49,006 nucleotides of DNA from positions 1-49,006 of IMG/VR virus record IMGVR_UViG_3300048778_000111; one strand, given 5' to 3'. The stretch comes from a virus. The translations under genes were made by a program, and so were the position numbers. This document shows positions 6,961 to 12,261 of this stretch, in pieces. Under the pieces are notes generated by a model that did no database searches, was not told the origin of the DNA, and saw nothing but the letters and a program-made list of their open reading frames with translations. Each line of letters starts with the position of its first letter. The first letter of the stretch is position 1.

Positions 6961-6988
6961 TTGCGCTCTCTCCGATCTGTGGTATAAT
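6961..6988 (+). promoter_or_regulatory. Promoter of the 6995 HNH gene
   Basis: TTGCGC, 16-bp spacer, CTGTGG just before TATAAT. Only 6 bp separate the -10 from the ATG, so the predicted transcript starts at or next to the start codon (leaderless). Confidence 0.7.
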
Positions 6989-6994
6989 AGTTCT

Positions 6995-7540
6995 ATGAGT
7001 TCAATGATTAACAAGGCAGTACTTGTGCTTAACGCTTCTTATGAGCCGGTGAGTATCACCCGAGCCAAGAACGCTTTGAAGCTGCTCGTCAAGGGATCAG
7101 CGGTCGCGGAAGAGGATTACGGTGTCGAAGTATATCCGGGAATCCCCCTACCGTGCGTGATCAGGCTGAGGAACTATAAAAAAATTCCGGTCCGGATAAG
7201 CATTCTTACTCGGGCAAACATCTACGCCAGGGACCACTACCTCTGCCAGTACTGCGGAGCAAAAGAAGGCTCCACTCGGGTTATCAATGGGAAACCGACT
7301 AAAGTGGTGCTCACGCTGGACCACGTTCTGCCCGAGAGTCGTGGCGGGCCGTTCGCGTGGGATAACCTCTGCGCCTGCTGCCGCTCTTGCAATACAAAGA
7401 AGGGCGACCGGACTCCAGAAGAAGCGGGGATGCCTTTGTTGCACATTCCCGGTCGTTTAACGATTCACACGTCGCGTATGTTGTTGCGACTTGTGGGCCT
7501 TGATGAGGACGCTCGGTGGAAAAAATATTTGTACTTCTAG
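6995..7540 (+). CDS. HNH endonuclease, cellular type (181 aa)
   Basis: N-terminal part MINKAVLVLNASYEP is typical of a widespread bacterial HNH family. CQYCG and CRSCN provide zinc ligands, and LDHVLPESRGG plus WDNL form the beta-beta-alpha metal active site. It is not obviously inserted into another gene, unlike the other HNH genes here. The second Met at codon 4 is an alternative start. The promoter arrangement suggests leaderless translation. Confidence 0.85.
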   Translation: MSSMINKAVLVLNASYEPVSITRAKNALKLLVKGSAVAEEDYGVEVYPGIPLPCVIRLRNYKKIPVRISILTRANIYARDHYLCQYCGAKEGSTRVINGKPTKVVLTLDHVLPESRGGPFAWDNLCACCRSCNTKKGDRTPEEAGMPLLHIPGRLTIHTSRMLLRLVGLDEDARWKKYLYF

Positions 7541-7541
7541 G

Positions 7542-7569
7542 TTGACAACCGCCAAAACTGTGATATAAT
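7542..7569 (+). promoter_or_regulatory. Promoter for the 7601 gene and tRNA array
   Basis: TTGACA, 16-bp spacer with CTGTGA, TATAAT. A palindrome copy begins 8 bp after the -10, so it covers the predicted transcription start. Confidence 0.8.
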
Positions 7570-7576
7570 GTATTTA

Positions 7577-7591
7577 GTCCAGAAAATGGAC
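7577..7591. repeat. Dispersed palindrome at a transcription start (GTCCAGAAAATGGAC)
   Basis: Positions about +1 to +15 of the 7542 promoter and just before AGGAGG. Arms extend to AGTCC/GGACT. An operator or mRNA hairpin position. Confidence 0.85.
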
Positions 7592-7600
7592 TAGGAGGTC

Positions 7601-7822
7601 GTGGTGTTTATATCCCCGACGATAGAAGTAGGCCCTTGGGAGGGTGGAGTAAGTGTTAGGAGTTCGGAAAATTCTTTCCCCATGTGGAACGTGGTTATAG
7701 CCACCGATGGAAGCACTAGAACTTTTCTTGATACGCAAGAAGGACGCGTTGGTGAGATTATCTCGGAAACGCCACCCGTTCAATTACAATCCTGGGTGAA
7801 AGTTTATGAAATCTGTACCTGA
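7601..7822 (+). CDS. Hypothetical protein (73 aa)
   Basis: Starts at GTG 7601 or 7604 after a strong AGGAGG. A compact beta-rich sequence (WNVVIATDGSTRTFLDT) with two Trp-containing segments. It lies between the promoter and the first tRNA, so it is presumably co-transcribed with the tRNAs. Function unknown. Confidence 0.65.
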   Translation: MVFISPTIEVGPWEGGVSVRSSENSFPMWNVVIATDGSTRTFLDTQEGRVGEIISETPPVQLQSWVKVYEICT

Positions 7823-7829
7823 AAGATAT

Positions 7830-7907
7830 GCGAGTATAGCCCACGTTGGAAGAGGCGTCTGGCTTAAACCCAGTTCAGGGCCGGTTCGACACCGGTTACT
7901 CGCACCA
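7830..7907 (+). tRNA. tRNA-Leu(TAA), short variable arm
   Basis: Acceptor GCGAGTA/TACTCGC, A, encoded CCA; anticodon loop CTTAAAC; T-arm GCCGG-TTCGACA-CCGGT. The variable loop is only 5 nt, unlike normal bacterial tRNA-Leu. Confidence 0.85.
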
Positions 7908-7908
7908 C

Positions 7909-7983
7909 GGTCAGGAACCTAATCGGCTAAGGGACTGTTTGCAAAACAGTTGTTGGGGCGTTCGACTCGCCTCCTGACCTCCA
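7909..7983 (+). tRNA. tRNA-Cys(GCA)
   Basis: Acceptor GGTCAGG/CCTGACC, T, CCA. Anticodon stem ACTGT/ACAGT with loop TTGCAAA. Canonical layout. Confidence 0.92.
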
Positions 7984-7996
7984 AGTTTAGTTTTAT

Positions 7997-8073
7997 GGGC
8001 GACTAGGAAAACTGGCAAATCCATCTGACTTAGAATCAGACTTTTCGGGGTTCGACTCCCCGGTCGCCTACCA
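7997..8073 (+). tRNA. tRNA-Leu(TAG), short variable arm
   Basis: Acceptor GGGCGAC/GTCGCCT (one G.U), A, CCA. Anticodon stem TCTGA/TCAGA with loop CTTAGAA. Five-nt variable loop CTTTT instead of a class II arm. Confidence 0.85.
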
Positions 8074-8079
8074 AGTTTT

Positions 8080-8162
8080 GCCGATGTGGCGTAATTGGAA
8101 GCCGCGCTGGATTCAAATCCCAGTCCTTCGGGGTGCCGGTTCGATTCCGGCCATCGGCACCA
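8080..8162 (+). tRNA. tRNA-Leu(CAA)
   Basis: Acceptor GCCGATG/CATCGGC, A, CCA. Loop TTCAAAT with an A-C closing mismatch; variable region of 11 nt with a CC-TTC-GG mini stem, closer to a normal Leu. Confidence 0.8.
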
Positions 8163-8164
8163 AG

Positions 8165-8335
8165 TTTCTCAGCATCGTGTTTGACACGTAGATTATCAAC
8201 CAGTTGAGTCCGAAGGATTGTGGAGCGGCCAATCACAACTGTGAGGTAGGGGCGTTATCCCGGCGCGAAAACCCCACAAGGAAACTTGCGGCGAGAGGTC
8301 GGGATTGCTGAACTTAGAAGGTTCAGACTGAGAAA
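8165..8335 (+). ncRNA. Structured non-tRNA RNA candidate in the tRNA array (171 nt)
   Basis: Closed by a perfect 8-bp pair TTTCTCAG (8165-8172) with CTGAGAAA (8328-8335). Inside are hairpins GTGT-TTG-ACAC, CAAG-GAAA-CTTG (a GNRA tetraloop) and CTGAAC-TTAGAAG-GTTCAG. It has no T-arm, no CCA and no open frame, and I do not recognise SRP, tmRNA, RNase P or a group I core. Function unknown. Confidence 0.5.
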
Positions 8336-8342
8336 GTTTTAC

Positions 8343-8429
8343 GGAAGCGTGCCTCAATGGTACAGGACGGCTCTGCTAAGGCCGCAAGACCGAAAGGTTG
8401 TGAACGTTCAAGTCGTTCCGCTTCCGCCA
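8343..8429 (+). tRNA. tRNA-Ser(GCT)
   Basis: Acceptor GGAAGCG/CGCTTCC, G, CCA. Loop CTGCTAA; long variable arm with GACC-GAAA-GGTT. Normal class II Ser tRNA. Confidence 0.9.
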
Positions 8430-8444
8430 TTTTGAGGAGATTAA

Positions 8445-9005
8445 ATGGAAGAATTTCGAGTTTGCAAGACGTGTGGAGAAACAAAACCAATCACTGAGTT
8501 TTGTATAAACTACACCAATAAATCTACGGGGATGGTATACCGGAGAAATGTCTGCAAAGCGTGTGATTATCCGGCTCGAAATTTGAGAGCAAGAGGAAGA
8601 AAAGGAACGAGCGAAGAATCTGTTCGACTCCGAAAAGAACGAGGAAAAAGATACCAAGACAGTCCAAAGAATAGACCAGCTATCATAGTGAGAGATTCTA
8701 AGAAATCAGACAAGATAAAAGGTCTCGAAAATGATCTGGACGTTGGCTGGGTCCGGGAGGCAATCGTCGGTGGGTGTACTTATTGCGGAGAAACTACTCT
8801 CAAGATGTCTCTGGACAGAATTGATAATAGTTTAGGGCACCTGAAAAGCAATGTTATTCGTTCTTGTACTCGTTGCAACTATCTGAGACGAGATATGCCC
8901 TACGAGGCTTGGTTAATAATTTGCCAGTCGGTCAGAAAAGTTCGAGAACTTGGGCTATTTGGAAATTGGACCTGTGGCATCAGTGACAGAAATTTAGGAA
9001 AGTAA
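8445..9005 (+). CDS. HNH-type homing endonuclease in the tRNA array (186 aa)
   Basis: An N-terminal zinc ribbon (CKTCGETKPITEF and CKACD, residues 6-41) is followed by a basic linker and a C-terminal nuclease core with CTYCGETTLKMSLDRID and NVIRSCTRCNYLR, the phage HNH/endonuclease VII-like type. TTTGAGGAG precedes the ATG. Its last codons contain a copy of the first 13 bases of the tRNA-Ser(GGA) gene, so it probably inserted at that tRNA. Confidence 0.85.
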   Translation: MEEFRVCKTCGETKPITEFCINYTNKSTGMVYRRNVCKACDYPARNLRARGRKGTSEESVRLRKERGKRYQDSPKNRPAIIVRDSKKSDKIKGLENDLDVGWVREAIVGGCTYCGETTLKMSLDRIDNSLGHLKSNVIRSCTRCNYLRRDMPYEAWLIICQSVRKVRELGLFGNWTCGISDRNLGK

Positions 9006-9138
9006 ACTCCCAGGTGCTCCGCCAGTACAAAACCGCAAAGAGCCGTCGGTCTTTTCGTCTCAAGCCTCTCGAAGAAGCTCAAATCGTAGACGATGAGTTG
9101 ATGTCCGGACATCGGCCAACATTTTGGAAAGTAAACTC
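8997..9138 (+). repeat. 13-bp direct repeat at the HNH insertion (GGAAAGTAAACTC)
   Basis: Copies at 8997-9009 (end of the HNH gene) and 9126-9138 (5' end of tRNA-Ser(GGA)). The 116 nt between them reads like gene debris (a GTG frame from 9014 runs into the tRNA) and holds no assignable gene. Confidence 0.7.
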
Positions 9139-9212
9139 AGCGGGGTCTGAGACTCCGTTGGAAACGGATGTGGTCCGAAAGGACTGGGCTTCAAGTGCTC
9201 TGCTTTCCGCCA
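9126..9212 (+). tRNA. tRNA-Ser(GGA)
   Basis: Acceptor GGAAAGT/GCTTTCC, G, CCA. Loop TTGGAAA; long variable arm GTCC-GAAA-GGAC. Its 5' end is duplicated at the end of the upstream HNH gene. Confidence 0.88.
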
Positions 9213-9216
9213 TTTA

Positions 9217-9303
9217 GGAAGATGGCGACCAAGGTGGTCAAACCGATTCGAACTCGGTGCTGTCCATTATCTGGACAAGGTTTCGATACTTCATCTTCCG
9301 CCA
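9217..9303 (+). tRNA. tRNA-Ser(CGA) with the palindrome as variable arm
   Basis: Acceptor GGAAGAT/ATCTTCC, G, CCA; anticodon stem ACCGA/TCGGT with loop TTCGAAC. The long variable arm is the 15-bp repeat GTCCATTATCTGGAC (9262-9276) folded as a hairpin. The T-arm is weakly paired, so functionality is uncertain. Confidence 0.8.
9262..9276. repeat. Dispersed palindrome inside a tRNA-Ser variable arm
   Basis: A perfect copy, GTCCATTATCTGGAC, extended to TGTCC/GGACA. Confidence 0.9.
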
Positions 9304-9441
9304 ATTGTCCCTCAACGGGCGTCCACCCGAAAGTCTCAGTTGAATCGGGATGGTCATTAGAACTGAGGTCGGCGCTGCTTTGAGAACCCGGCAGCAGACA
9401 TAGCCGTGGTCCCTTATTAGGACAAGGGGTCTCACAGTTTT
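9304..9441 (+). other. Hairpin-rich non-tRNA segment
   Basis: No gene found. It contains inverted repeats CTCAGTT/AACTGAG and GCTGC/GCAGC and a degenerate palindrome GTCC-CTTATTA-GGAC at 9409-9423. It may be a degraded tRNA pair, but no acceptor or T-arm can be built. Confidence 0.4.
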
Positions 9442-9528
9442 GGATCGTCCTGCCGACGTTTCGGCGACTCGTCCTGAAAACGAGTGCTCCTGAAAAGGAT
9501 GAGAGTTGAACCCTCTGGCGATCCTCCA
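9442..9528 (+). tRNA. tRNA-Ser(TGA), C33
   Basis: Acceptor GGATCGT/GCGATCC, T, CCA. Loop CCTGAAA has C instead of the nearly universal U at position 33. Long variable arm; T-loop TTGAACC. Confidence 0.8.
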
Positions 9529-9532
9529 TTTT

Positions 9533-9616
9533 GCGCGTAGCGGACGATGGCGTCCATCTGGCCGTAACCCAGCCGCTCTAAGAGCACCGGGAGTTCAATT
9601 CTCTCTGCGCGCACCA
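9533..9616 (+). tRNA. tRNA-Tyr(GTA), C33
   Basis: Acceptor GCGCGTA/TGCGCGC, A, CCA. Loop CCGTAAC (C33). Class II arm GCTCTAAGAGC is normal for bacterial Tyr. Confidence 0.82.
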
Positions 9617-9639
9617 TTTTATAGAACCAGAAAGGCGAG

Positions 9640-9795
9640 ATGCCGCACGATGTGTACTTGTTTGGGTTTAGCCCCGACTGGTGGCTTCTCAGGGCCCCCC
9701 AATATCATTTTGCAATGGGGATAGTGGCGGTAGTTTGCTTGGCGTTTTGTTTTGACTCCTGGCTAATGCTTCGCCGGATTTACAAAAAGTTTTAG
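9640..9795 (+). CDS. Small membrane protein inside the tRNA array (51 aa)
   Basis: MPHDVYLFGFSPDWW leads into a hydrophobic helix (MGIVAVVCLAFCF) and a basic tail (RRIYKK). AAAGGCGAG precedes the ATG. Its stop codon abuts the next tRNA. A membrane-acting accessory peptide; role unknown. Confidence 0.6.
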   Translation: MPHDVYLFGFSPDWWLLRAPQYHFAMGIVAVVCLAFCFDSWLMLRRIYKKF

Positions 9796-9872
9796 ACGGG
9801 GGTCCGTTGGTATGGCCTGAGCGCTCATAACGCTTCAGGAATAGCGCGGTTCGAATCCGCCTCCCCGAACCA
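9796..9872 (+). tRNA. tRNA-Met/Ile2(CAT)
   Basis: Loop CTCATAA. Acceptor ACGGGGG/TCCCCGA has an unpaired first position (A-A), reminiscent of an initiator tRNA, but the GGG/CCC anticodon-stem pairs of initiators are absent. Initiator, elongator and Ile2 identities cannot be separated by eye. Confidence 0.75.
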
Positions 9873-9876
9873 ATTC

Positions 9877-9950
9877 GGTCCCGTGATCTAACGGAATGAT
9901 GCTCGCCTGTCTAGCGAGATGAGAGGGTTCGACACCCTTCGGGACCGCCA
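9877..9950 (+). tRNA. tRNA-Asp(GTC)
   Basis: Acceptor GGTCCCG/CGGGACC, G, CCA. Anticodon stem CTCGC/GCGAG with loop CTGTCTA. Confidence 0.92.
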
Positions 9951-9955
9951 TATTT

Positions 9956-10033
9956 GCGACGGCAGTCTGCGCTGGTTTGGACCACGGTCTTTCACACCGT
10001 GCTACGCGGGTTCGATTCCCGTCCGTCGCGCCA
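9956..10033 (+). tRNA. tRNA-Glu(TTC)
   Basis: Acceptor GCGACGG/CCGTCGC, G, CCA. Loop CTTTCAC between ACGGT and ACCGT. T-arm GCGGG-TTCGATT-CCCGT. Confidence 0.92.
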
Positions 10034-10039
10034 AGTTGT

Positions 10040-10129
10040 TCAGGTGTAACCATAATTGGAACTGGCTACGGCTGTTAACCGTATCGCCCTTAACTGGGTA
10101 TAGAGGTTCGAGTCCTCTCACCTGAGCCA
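10040..10129 (+). tRNA. tRNA-Asn(GTT) with a long variable arm
   Basis: Acceptor TCAGGTG/CACCTGA, G, CCA; anticodon stem TACGG/CCGTA with loop CTGTTAA. The variable region is 18 nt with a CCC/GGG stem, a class II feature not expected of tRNA-Asn. Confidence 0.88.
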
Positions 10130-10134
10130 AGATC

Positions 10135-10254
10135 ATGATCTATACTATTTACAGAACGACAAATTTATTAAACGGAAAATTCTATGTTGGCATTCACAAT
10201 AGAATCAAGAAAATTACTGGGTCTTCGCCTAGTAGGTATGGCACTTCGCTCTGA
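10135..10254 (+). pseudogene. GIY-YIG endonuclease N-terminal fragment running into a tRNA
   Basis: MIYTIYRTTNLLNGKFYVGI is the GIY-YIG nuclease signature (IY then YVG). The frame ends after 39 codons inside the following tRNA-Gln gene, so only the N-terminal motif remains. It is the relic of a homing endonuclease lost from the tRNA array. Confidence 0.75.
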
Positions 10255-10294
10255 ACGAAGAATAGGACAGGTTCGAGACCTGTAGACCCAGCCA
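10218..10294 (+). tRNA. tRNA-Gln(CTG)
   Basis: Acceptor TGGGTCT/AGACCCA, G, CCA. Anticodon stem CTTCG/CGAAG with loop CTCTGAA. Overlaps the end of the GIY-YIG fragment frame. Confidence 0.92.
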
Positions 10295-10299
10295 AGTTT

Positions 10300-10389
10300 T
10301 GGGAGATCGCTTAATTGGGTAAGGCACCTGCCTTTGAAGCAGGCAGACCGAGAGGTCGTATGGGGGTTCGAGGCCCTCTCTCCCAGCCA
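10300..10389 (+). tRNA. tRNA-Gln(TTG) with a long variable arm
   Basis: Acceptor TGGGAGA/TCTCCCA, G, CCA. Loop CTTTGAA. An 18-nt variable region forms GACC-GAGA-GGTC, unexpected for Gln. Confidence 0.88.
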
Positions 10390-10394
10390 ACTTC

Positions 10395-10409
10395 GTCCAG
10401 ATAATGGAC
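10395..10409. repeat. Dispersed palindrome (GTCCAGATAATGGAC)
   Basis: A perfect consensus copy between two tRNA genes. Confidence 0.9.
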
Positions 10410-10456
10410 TATGTATAGGTCCATATCGTGGGTTAAGGTGCCATACAGGGGGTTTT

Positions 10457-10531
10457 GCCTGATTAGCTTAGTTGTTAGAGCGTTGGATTCGTATCCCAAA
10501 TACCGGAGTTAGATTCTCCGATCAGGCCCCA
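10457..10531 (+). tRNA. tRNA-Thr(CGT)
   Basis: Acceptor GCCTGAT/ATCAGGC, C, CCA. Loop TTCGTAT with an A-C mismatch closing the anticodon stem, the same defect as in Leu(CAA). Confidence 0.82.
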
Positions 10532-10611
10532 AGGCTCGGTCCTCTTGATACCCGGCGAGAGGGGGCTAGGTCAACCCCGAGATTGTTCTAGCCTCTGGCC
10601 GTTCGGGACAA
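10532..10611 (+). other. Hairpin segment between tRNA-Thr genes
   Basis: CCTCT/AGAGG and GGCTAG/CTAGCC hairpins in about 80 nt, tRNA-sized, but without a recognisable T-arm or CCA end. Unassigned. Confidence 0.35.
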
Positions 10612-10687
10612 GGTGGTTAATCATTGCTGCTGATGAGCGTCCTCGGTAAGGACGAATAACGGAGTTGAAATCTCCGAACCACCTCCA
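10612..10687 (+). tRNA. tRNA-Thr(GGT), C33
   Basis: Acceptor GGTGGTT/AACCACC, T, CCA. Anticodon stem CGTCC/GGACG with loop TCGGTAA (C33). T-loop TTGAAAT. Confidence 0.82.
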
Positions 10688-10707
10688 AAGTTTTTCTGAA
10701 ATAAATG

Positions 10708-10736
10708 TTGACAAACTGAGATTCGTGTGGTATACT
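10708..10736 (+). promoter_or_regulatory. Internal promoter of the tRNA array
   Basis: TTGACA, 17-bp spacer ending GTGTGG, TATACT, 18 bp before tRNA-Thr(TGT). Confidence 0.8.
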
Positions 10737-10754
10737 GTTTTTAGTTTAAGATTT

Positions 10755-10828
10755 GCACCCGTGGTCTAGTGATAAGACGTGCCCTTTGTACGGCCAAGAC
10801 GGGGGTTTGATTCCTCCCGGGCGCTCCA
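10755..10828 (+). tRNA. tRNA-Thr(TGT)
   Basis: Acceptor GCACCCG/CGGGCGC with one A-C mismatch, T, CCA. Loop TTTGTAC, anticodon stem with one C-C mismatch. Confidence 0.75.
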
Positions 10829-10837
10829 AGATTTACC

Positions 10838-10855
10838 TGTCTGAGAAATCAGACA
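10838..10855 (+). other. GNRA hairpin TGTCTGA-GAAA-TCAGACA
   Basis: A perfect 7-bp stem with a GAAA tetraloop just after tRNA-Thr(TGT); no T-run follows. Possibly the relic of a larger folded RNA. Confidence 0.5.
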
Positions 10856-10910
10856 CTACTCCGGACCCAGAGACAAAAGGGCAAAGCGGTCAAATCTGGT
10901 CCCGAGTTTG

Positions 10911-11108
10911 ATGAGGACAATGCCTTATGGCTATCGGGGCTTAAGTTCTGAAGCTCCGCCGGGAATGACTTGGTGTTCTCTTCATAAGCAATATCTTCCG
11001 GTAGAACAGTTTCACAAAGACTCGAAGCAAAAGAGCGGCTATCAAAAGAGATGTATTGACTGCCGCAAAAAGAAGAGAAAAGTTTCTTCCCCAAAGAGGG
11101 AAGACTAA
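10911..11108 (+). CDS. Zinc-ribbon protein, HNH N-terminal domain only (65 aa)
   Basis: MTWCSLHKQYLPVEQFHK followed by CIDCRKKKRK matches the N-terminal zinc-ribbon of the phage HNH genes at 8445, 26446 and 34934, but the nuclease core is absent. It is a truncated endonuclease or a stand-alone DNA-binding domain. TGAGAA before it and GGTTCGAATCC...TTCTCA after it hint that it interrupts a tRNA. Confidence 0.6.
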   Translation: MRTMPYGYRGLSSEAPPGMTWCSLHKQYLPVEQFHKDSKQKSGYQKRCIDCRKKKRKVSSPKRED

Positions 11109-11127
11109 GCAGCCAGAGATAACGGTT

Positions 11128-11250
11128 CGAATCCATCTTCTCACCGAGGGTTACCTCGGAGAGTCGTCTAAGGGTAGGACACTGGCGTAAGTCCGAGGAA
11201 TGAGGGTCTCCAATCCCTCCGGAATATGCGGTATTCCGCACCGTCATTCA
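11128..11250 (+). other. tRNA-like remnants
   Basis: GGTTCGAATCC at 11128 is a bare T-arm core. The segment from about 11156 has a D-arm-like GTCGTCTAAGGGTAGGAC and a T-arm-like GAGGG/CCCTC, then a perfect GGAATA-TGCGG-TATTCC hairpin in place of an acceptor. No intact tRNA can be built. Confidence 0.4.
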
Positions 11251-11277
11251 ATTAGGACCTCGGCGAAGTTTGAGTTG

Positions 11278-11351
11278 GGGGCCGTGATGAAACGCGATCA
11301 TGTCGCTTTTGCACTGCGGATTTGAGGGTTGGATTCCCTCCGGCTCCACCA
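11278..11351 (+). tRNA. tRNA-Ala(TGC)
   Basis: Acceptor GGGGCCG/CGGCTCC, A, CCA. Loop TTTGCAC with a T-T mismatch closing the stem. T-arm GAGGG-TTGGATT-CCCTC. Confidence 0.78.
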
Positions 11352-11545
11352 AGTTTGAGGGCGTACTCTTTTGAAGGACTTGTCAGAGTCCCAATCGGGT
11401 ACGTTGGCTGACACCACAAGAGTCTGACCTAAGAGCCCGACTCAAGCCTCAGAGCAATTGATCTGAGAACCGCGACACCTGCGGCAGCGTTCTGAGTTGA
11501 TCGACTCGGGGTGAGTGGCGTGACGGCGGGGAGAGACCATGTTTT
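11352..11545 (+). other. Structured non-tRNA segment (194 nt)
   Basis: No gene. A long-range pair ACTCTTTTG with CACAAGAGT encloses GACT/AGTC and CCC/GGG hairpins. Further on, CTCAGA-GCAATTGA-TCTGAG, CCGC/GCGG and GAGT/ACTC hairpins follow. Like 8165-8335 it is folded RNA in appearance but not a tRNA. Confidence 0.4.
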
Positions 11546-11621
11546 GCCAACTGCGTAGGTATGGTTATTACGATTCTCTGAAAAGGAATAGAACTCGGAT
11601 CGTAACCGGGAGTTGGCACCA
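11546..11621 (+). tRNA. tRNA-Phe(GAA)
   Basis: Acceptor GCCAACT/AGTTGGC, A, CCA. Anticodon stem ATTCT/GGAAT with loop CTGAAAA. The T-loop ATCGTAA is unusual. Confidence 0.85.
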
Positions 11622-11622
11622 T

Positions 11623-11700
11623 CAGTGCGTAGCTCAGTCTGTTCAGAGTTCTCGTTTCGGATACGAGGGGTCGCTGGTTAGAATCCAGCCGCACTGACCA
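11623..11700 (+). tRNA. tRNA-Pro(CGG)
   Basis: Acceptor CAGTGCG/CGCACTG, A, CCA. Anticodon stem CTCGT/ACGAG with loop TTCGGAT. Confidence 0.88.
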
Positions 11701-11706
11701 ATTTAT

Positions 11707-11783
11707 CTGGGGGTGGGCAAAAGGTTAGCCTCTCGCTCTGGAAGCGAACTATCAAGTGAGTTCGATTCTCACCCTCCAGACCA
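11707..11783 (+). tRNA. tRNA-Pro(TGG), C33
   Basis: Acceptor CTGGGGG/CCTCCAG, A, CCA. Loop TCTGGAA has C33. T-arm GTGAG-TTCGATT-CTCAC. Confidence 0.78.
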
Positions 11784-11789
11784 TTTTAC

Positions 11790-11866
11790 GCCCCTGTAGC
11801 TTAACTGAATAAAGCGGCAAGCTACGAACTTGTCAGATTCCGATTTGAGTTCGGACAAGGGTTCCA
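11790..11866 (+). tRNA. tRNA-Arg(ACG)
   Basis: Acceptor GCCCCTG/CAAGGGT with one mismatch, T, CCA. Anticodon stem GCAAG/CTTGT with loop CTACGAA. T-arm TCCGA-TTTGAGT-TCGGA. Confidence 0.8.
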
Positions 11867-11867
11867 C

Positions 11868-11938
11868 AGGGGATGATCTGGGATTAGGCCAGCCTCCAAA
11901 TCTAGCCGTGAGGAGTTCGATTCTCCTATCCCCTGCCA
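11868..11938 (+). tRNA. tRNA-Trp(CCA), shortened
   Basis: Acceptor AGGGGAT/ATCCCCT, G, CCA and T-arm AGGAG-TTCGATT-CTCCT are clear. The D-arm is short and the anticodon stem weak; loop CTCCAAA is the best fit, giving Trp. Confidence 0.6.
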
Positions 11939-11965
11939 GTTTGAACGTACTCATTTTGAGAACAA

Positions 11966-12041
11966 GTCAGCGAGGACGAAGAGAATAGTCGCGGCACTCA
12001 TAACGCCGTCGTAGCTGGTTTGAGTCCAGCCGCTGGCACCA
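11966..12041 (+). tRNA. tRNA-Met/Ile2(CAT), second copy
   Basis: Acceptor GTCAGCG/CGCTGGC, A, CCA. Loop CTCATAA. T-arm GCTGG-TTTGAGT-CCAGC. Could be elongator Met or Ile2. Confidence 0.8.
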
Positions 12042-12047
12042 AGTTTT

Positions 12048-12138
12048 GGGCGATAGCATCGGCGTGCGGCGGGGCCTTATAAACCCTGAACTCCAGATTA
12101 GAGTGCCGGGACGGGTTCGACTCCCTCATCGCCTACCA
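12048..12138 (+). tRNA. tRNA-Ile(TAT) with a long variable region
   Basis: Acceptor GGGCGAT/ATCGCCT, A, CCA. Loop CTTATAA. About 20 nt of variable region with an ACTC/GAGT stem, not expected of tRNA-Ile. The T-stem is imperfect. Confidence 0.72.
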
Positions 12139-12139
12139 C

Positions 12140-12214
12140 GGGTTGCAAGCTTAGACGGCGAAGCACTCGACTCTTAATCGAGAGAACCGAGTTCGACTCT
12201 CGGGCAACCCACCA
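12140..12214 (+). tRNA. tRNA-Lys(CTT)
   Basis: Acceptor GGGTTGC/GCAACCC, A, CCA. Anticodon stem CTCGA/TCGAG with loop CTCTTAA. Confidence 0.92.
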
Positions 12215-12261
12215 ATCTTAGGAGAACGTTATGAACCAGAAATCCGAGAGTGACAAAAGAC

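Noticed and set aside
7830-8073. Leu(TAA) and Leu(TAG) tRNAs read as stop-codon suppressors
   Set aside because: The anticodons are TAA and TAG, which read the Leu codons UUA and CUA. Suppressors would need TTA or CTA anticodons. TAG and TAA are used as normal stops in the window, so recoding is not supported.
8165-8335. SRP RNA, tmRNA or group I intron for the structured segment
   Set aside because: A GTCCGAAGGA stretch superficially recalls SRP RNA, but the flanking conserved bases are missing. No tRNA-like ends for tmRNA and no group I P7 core are seen.
9014-9217. 67-codon frame overlapping tRNA-Ser(GGA)
   Set aside because: It runs through a complete tRNA gene and starts at GTG without a binding site. 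The first 36 codons look like gene debris, the rest is tRNA.
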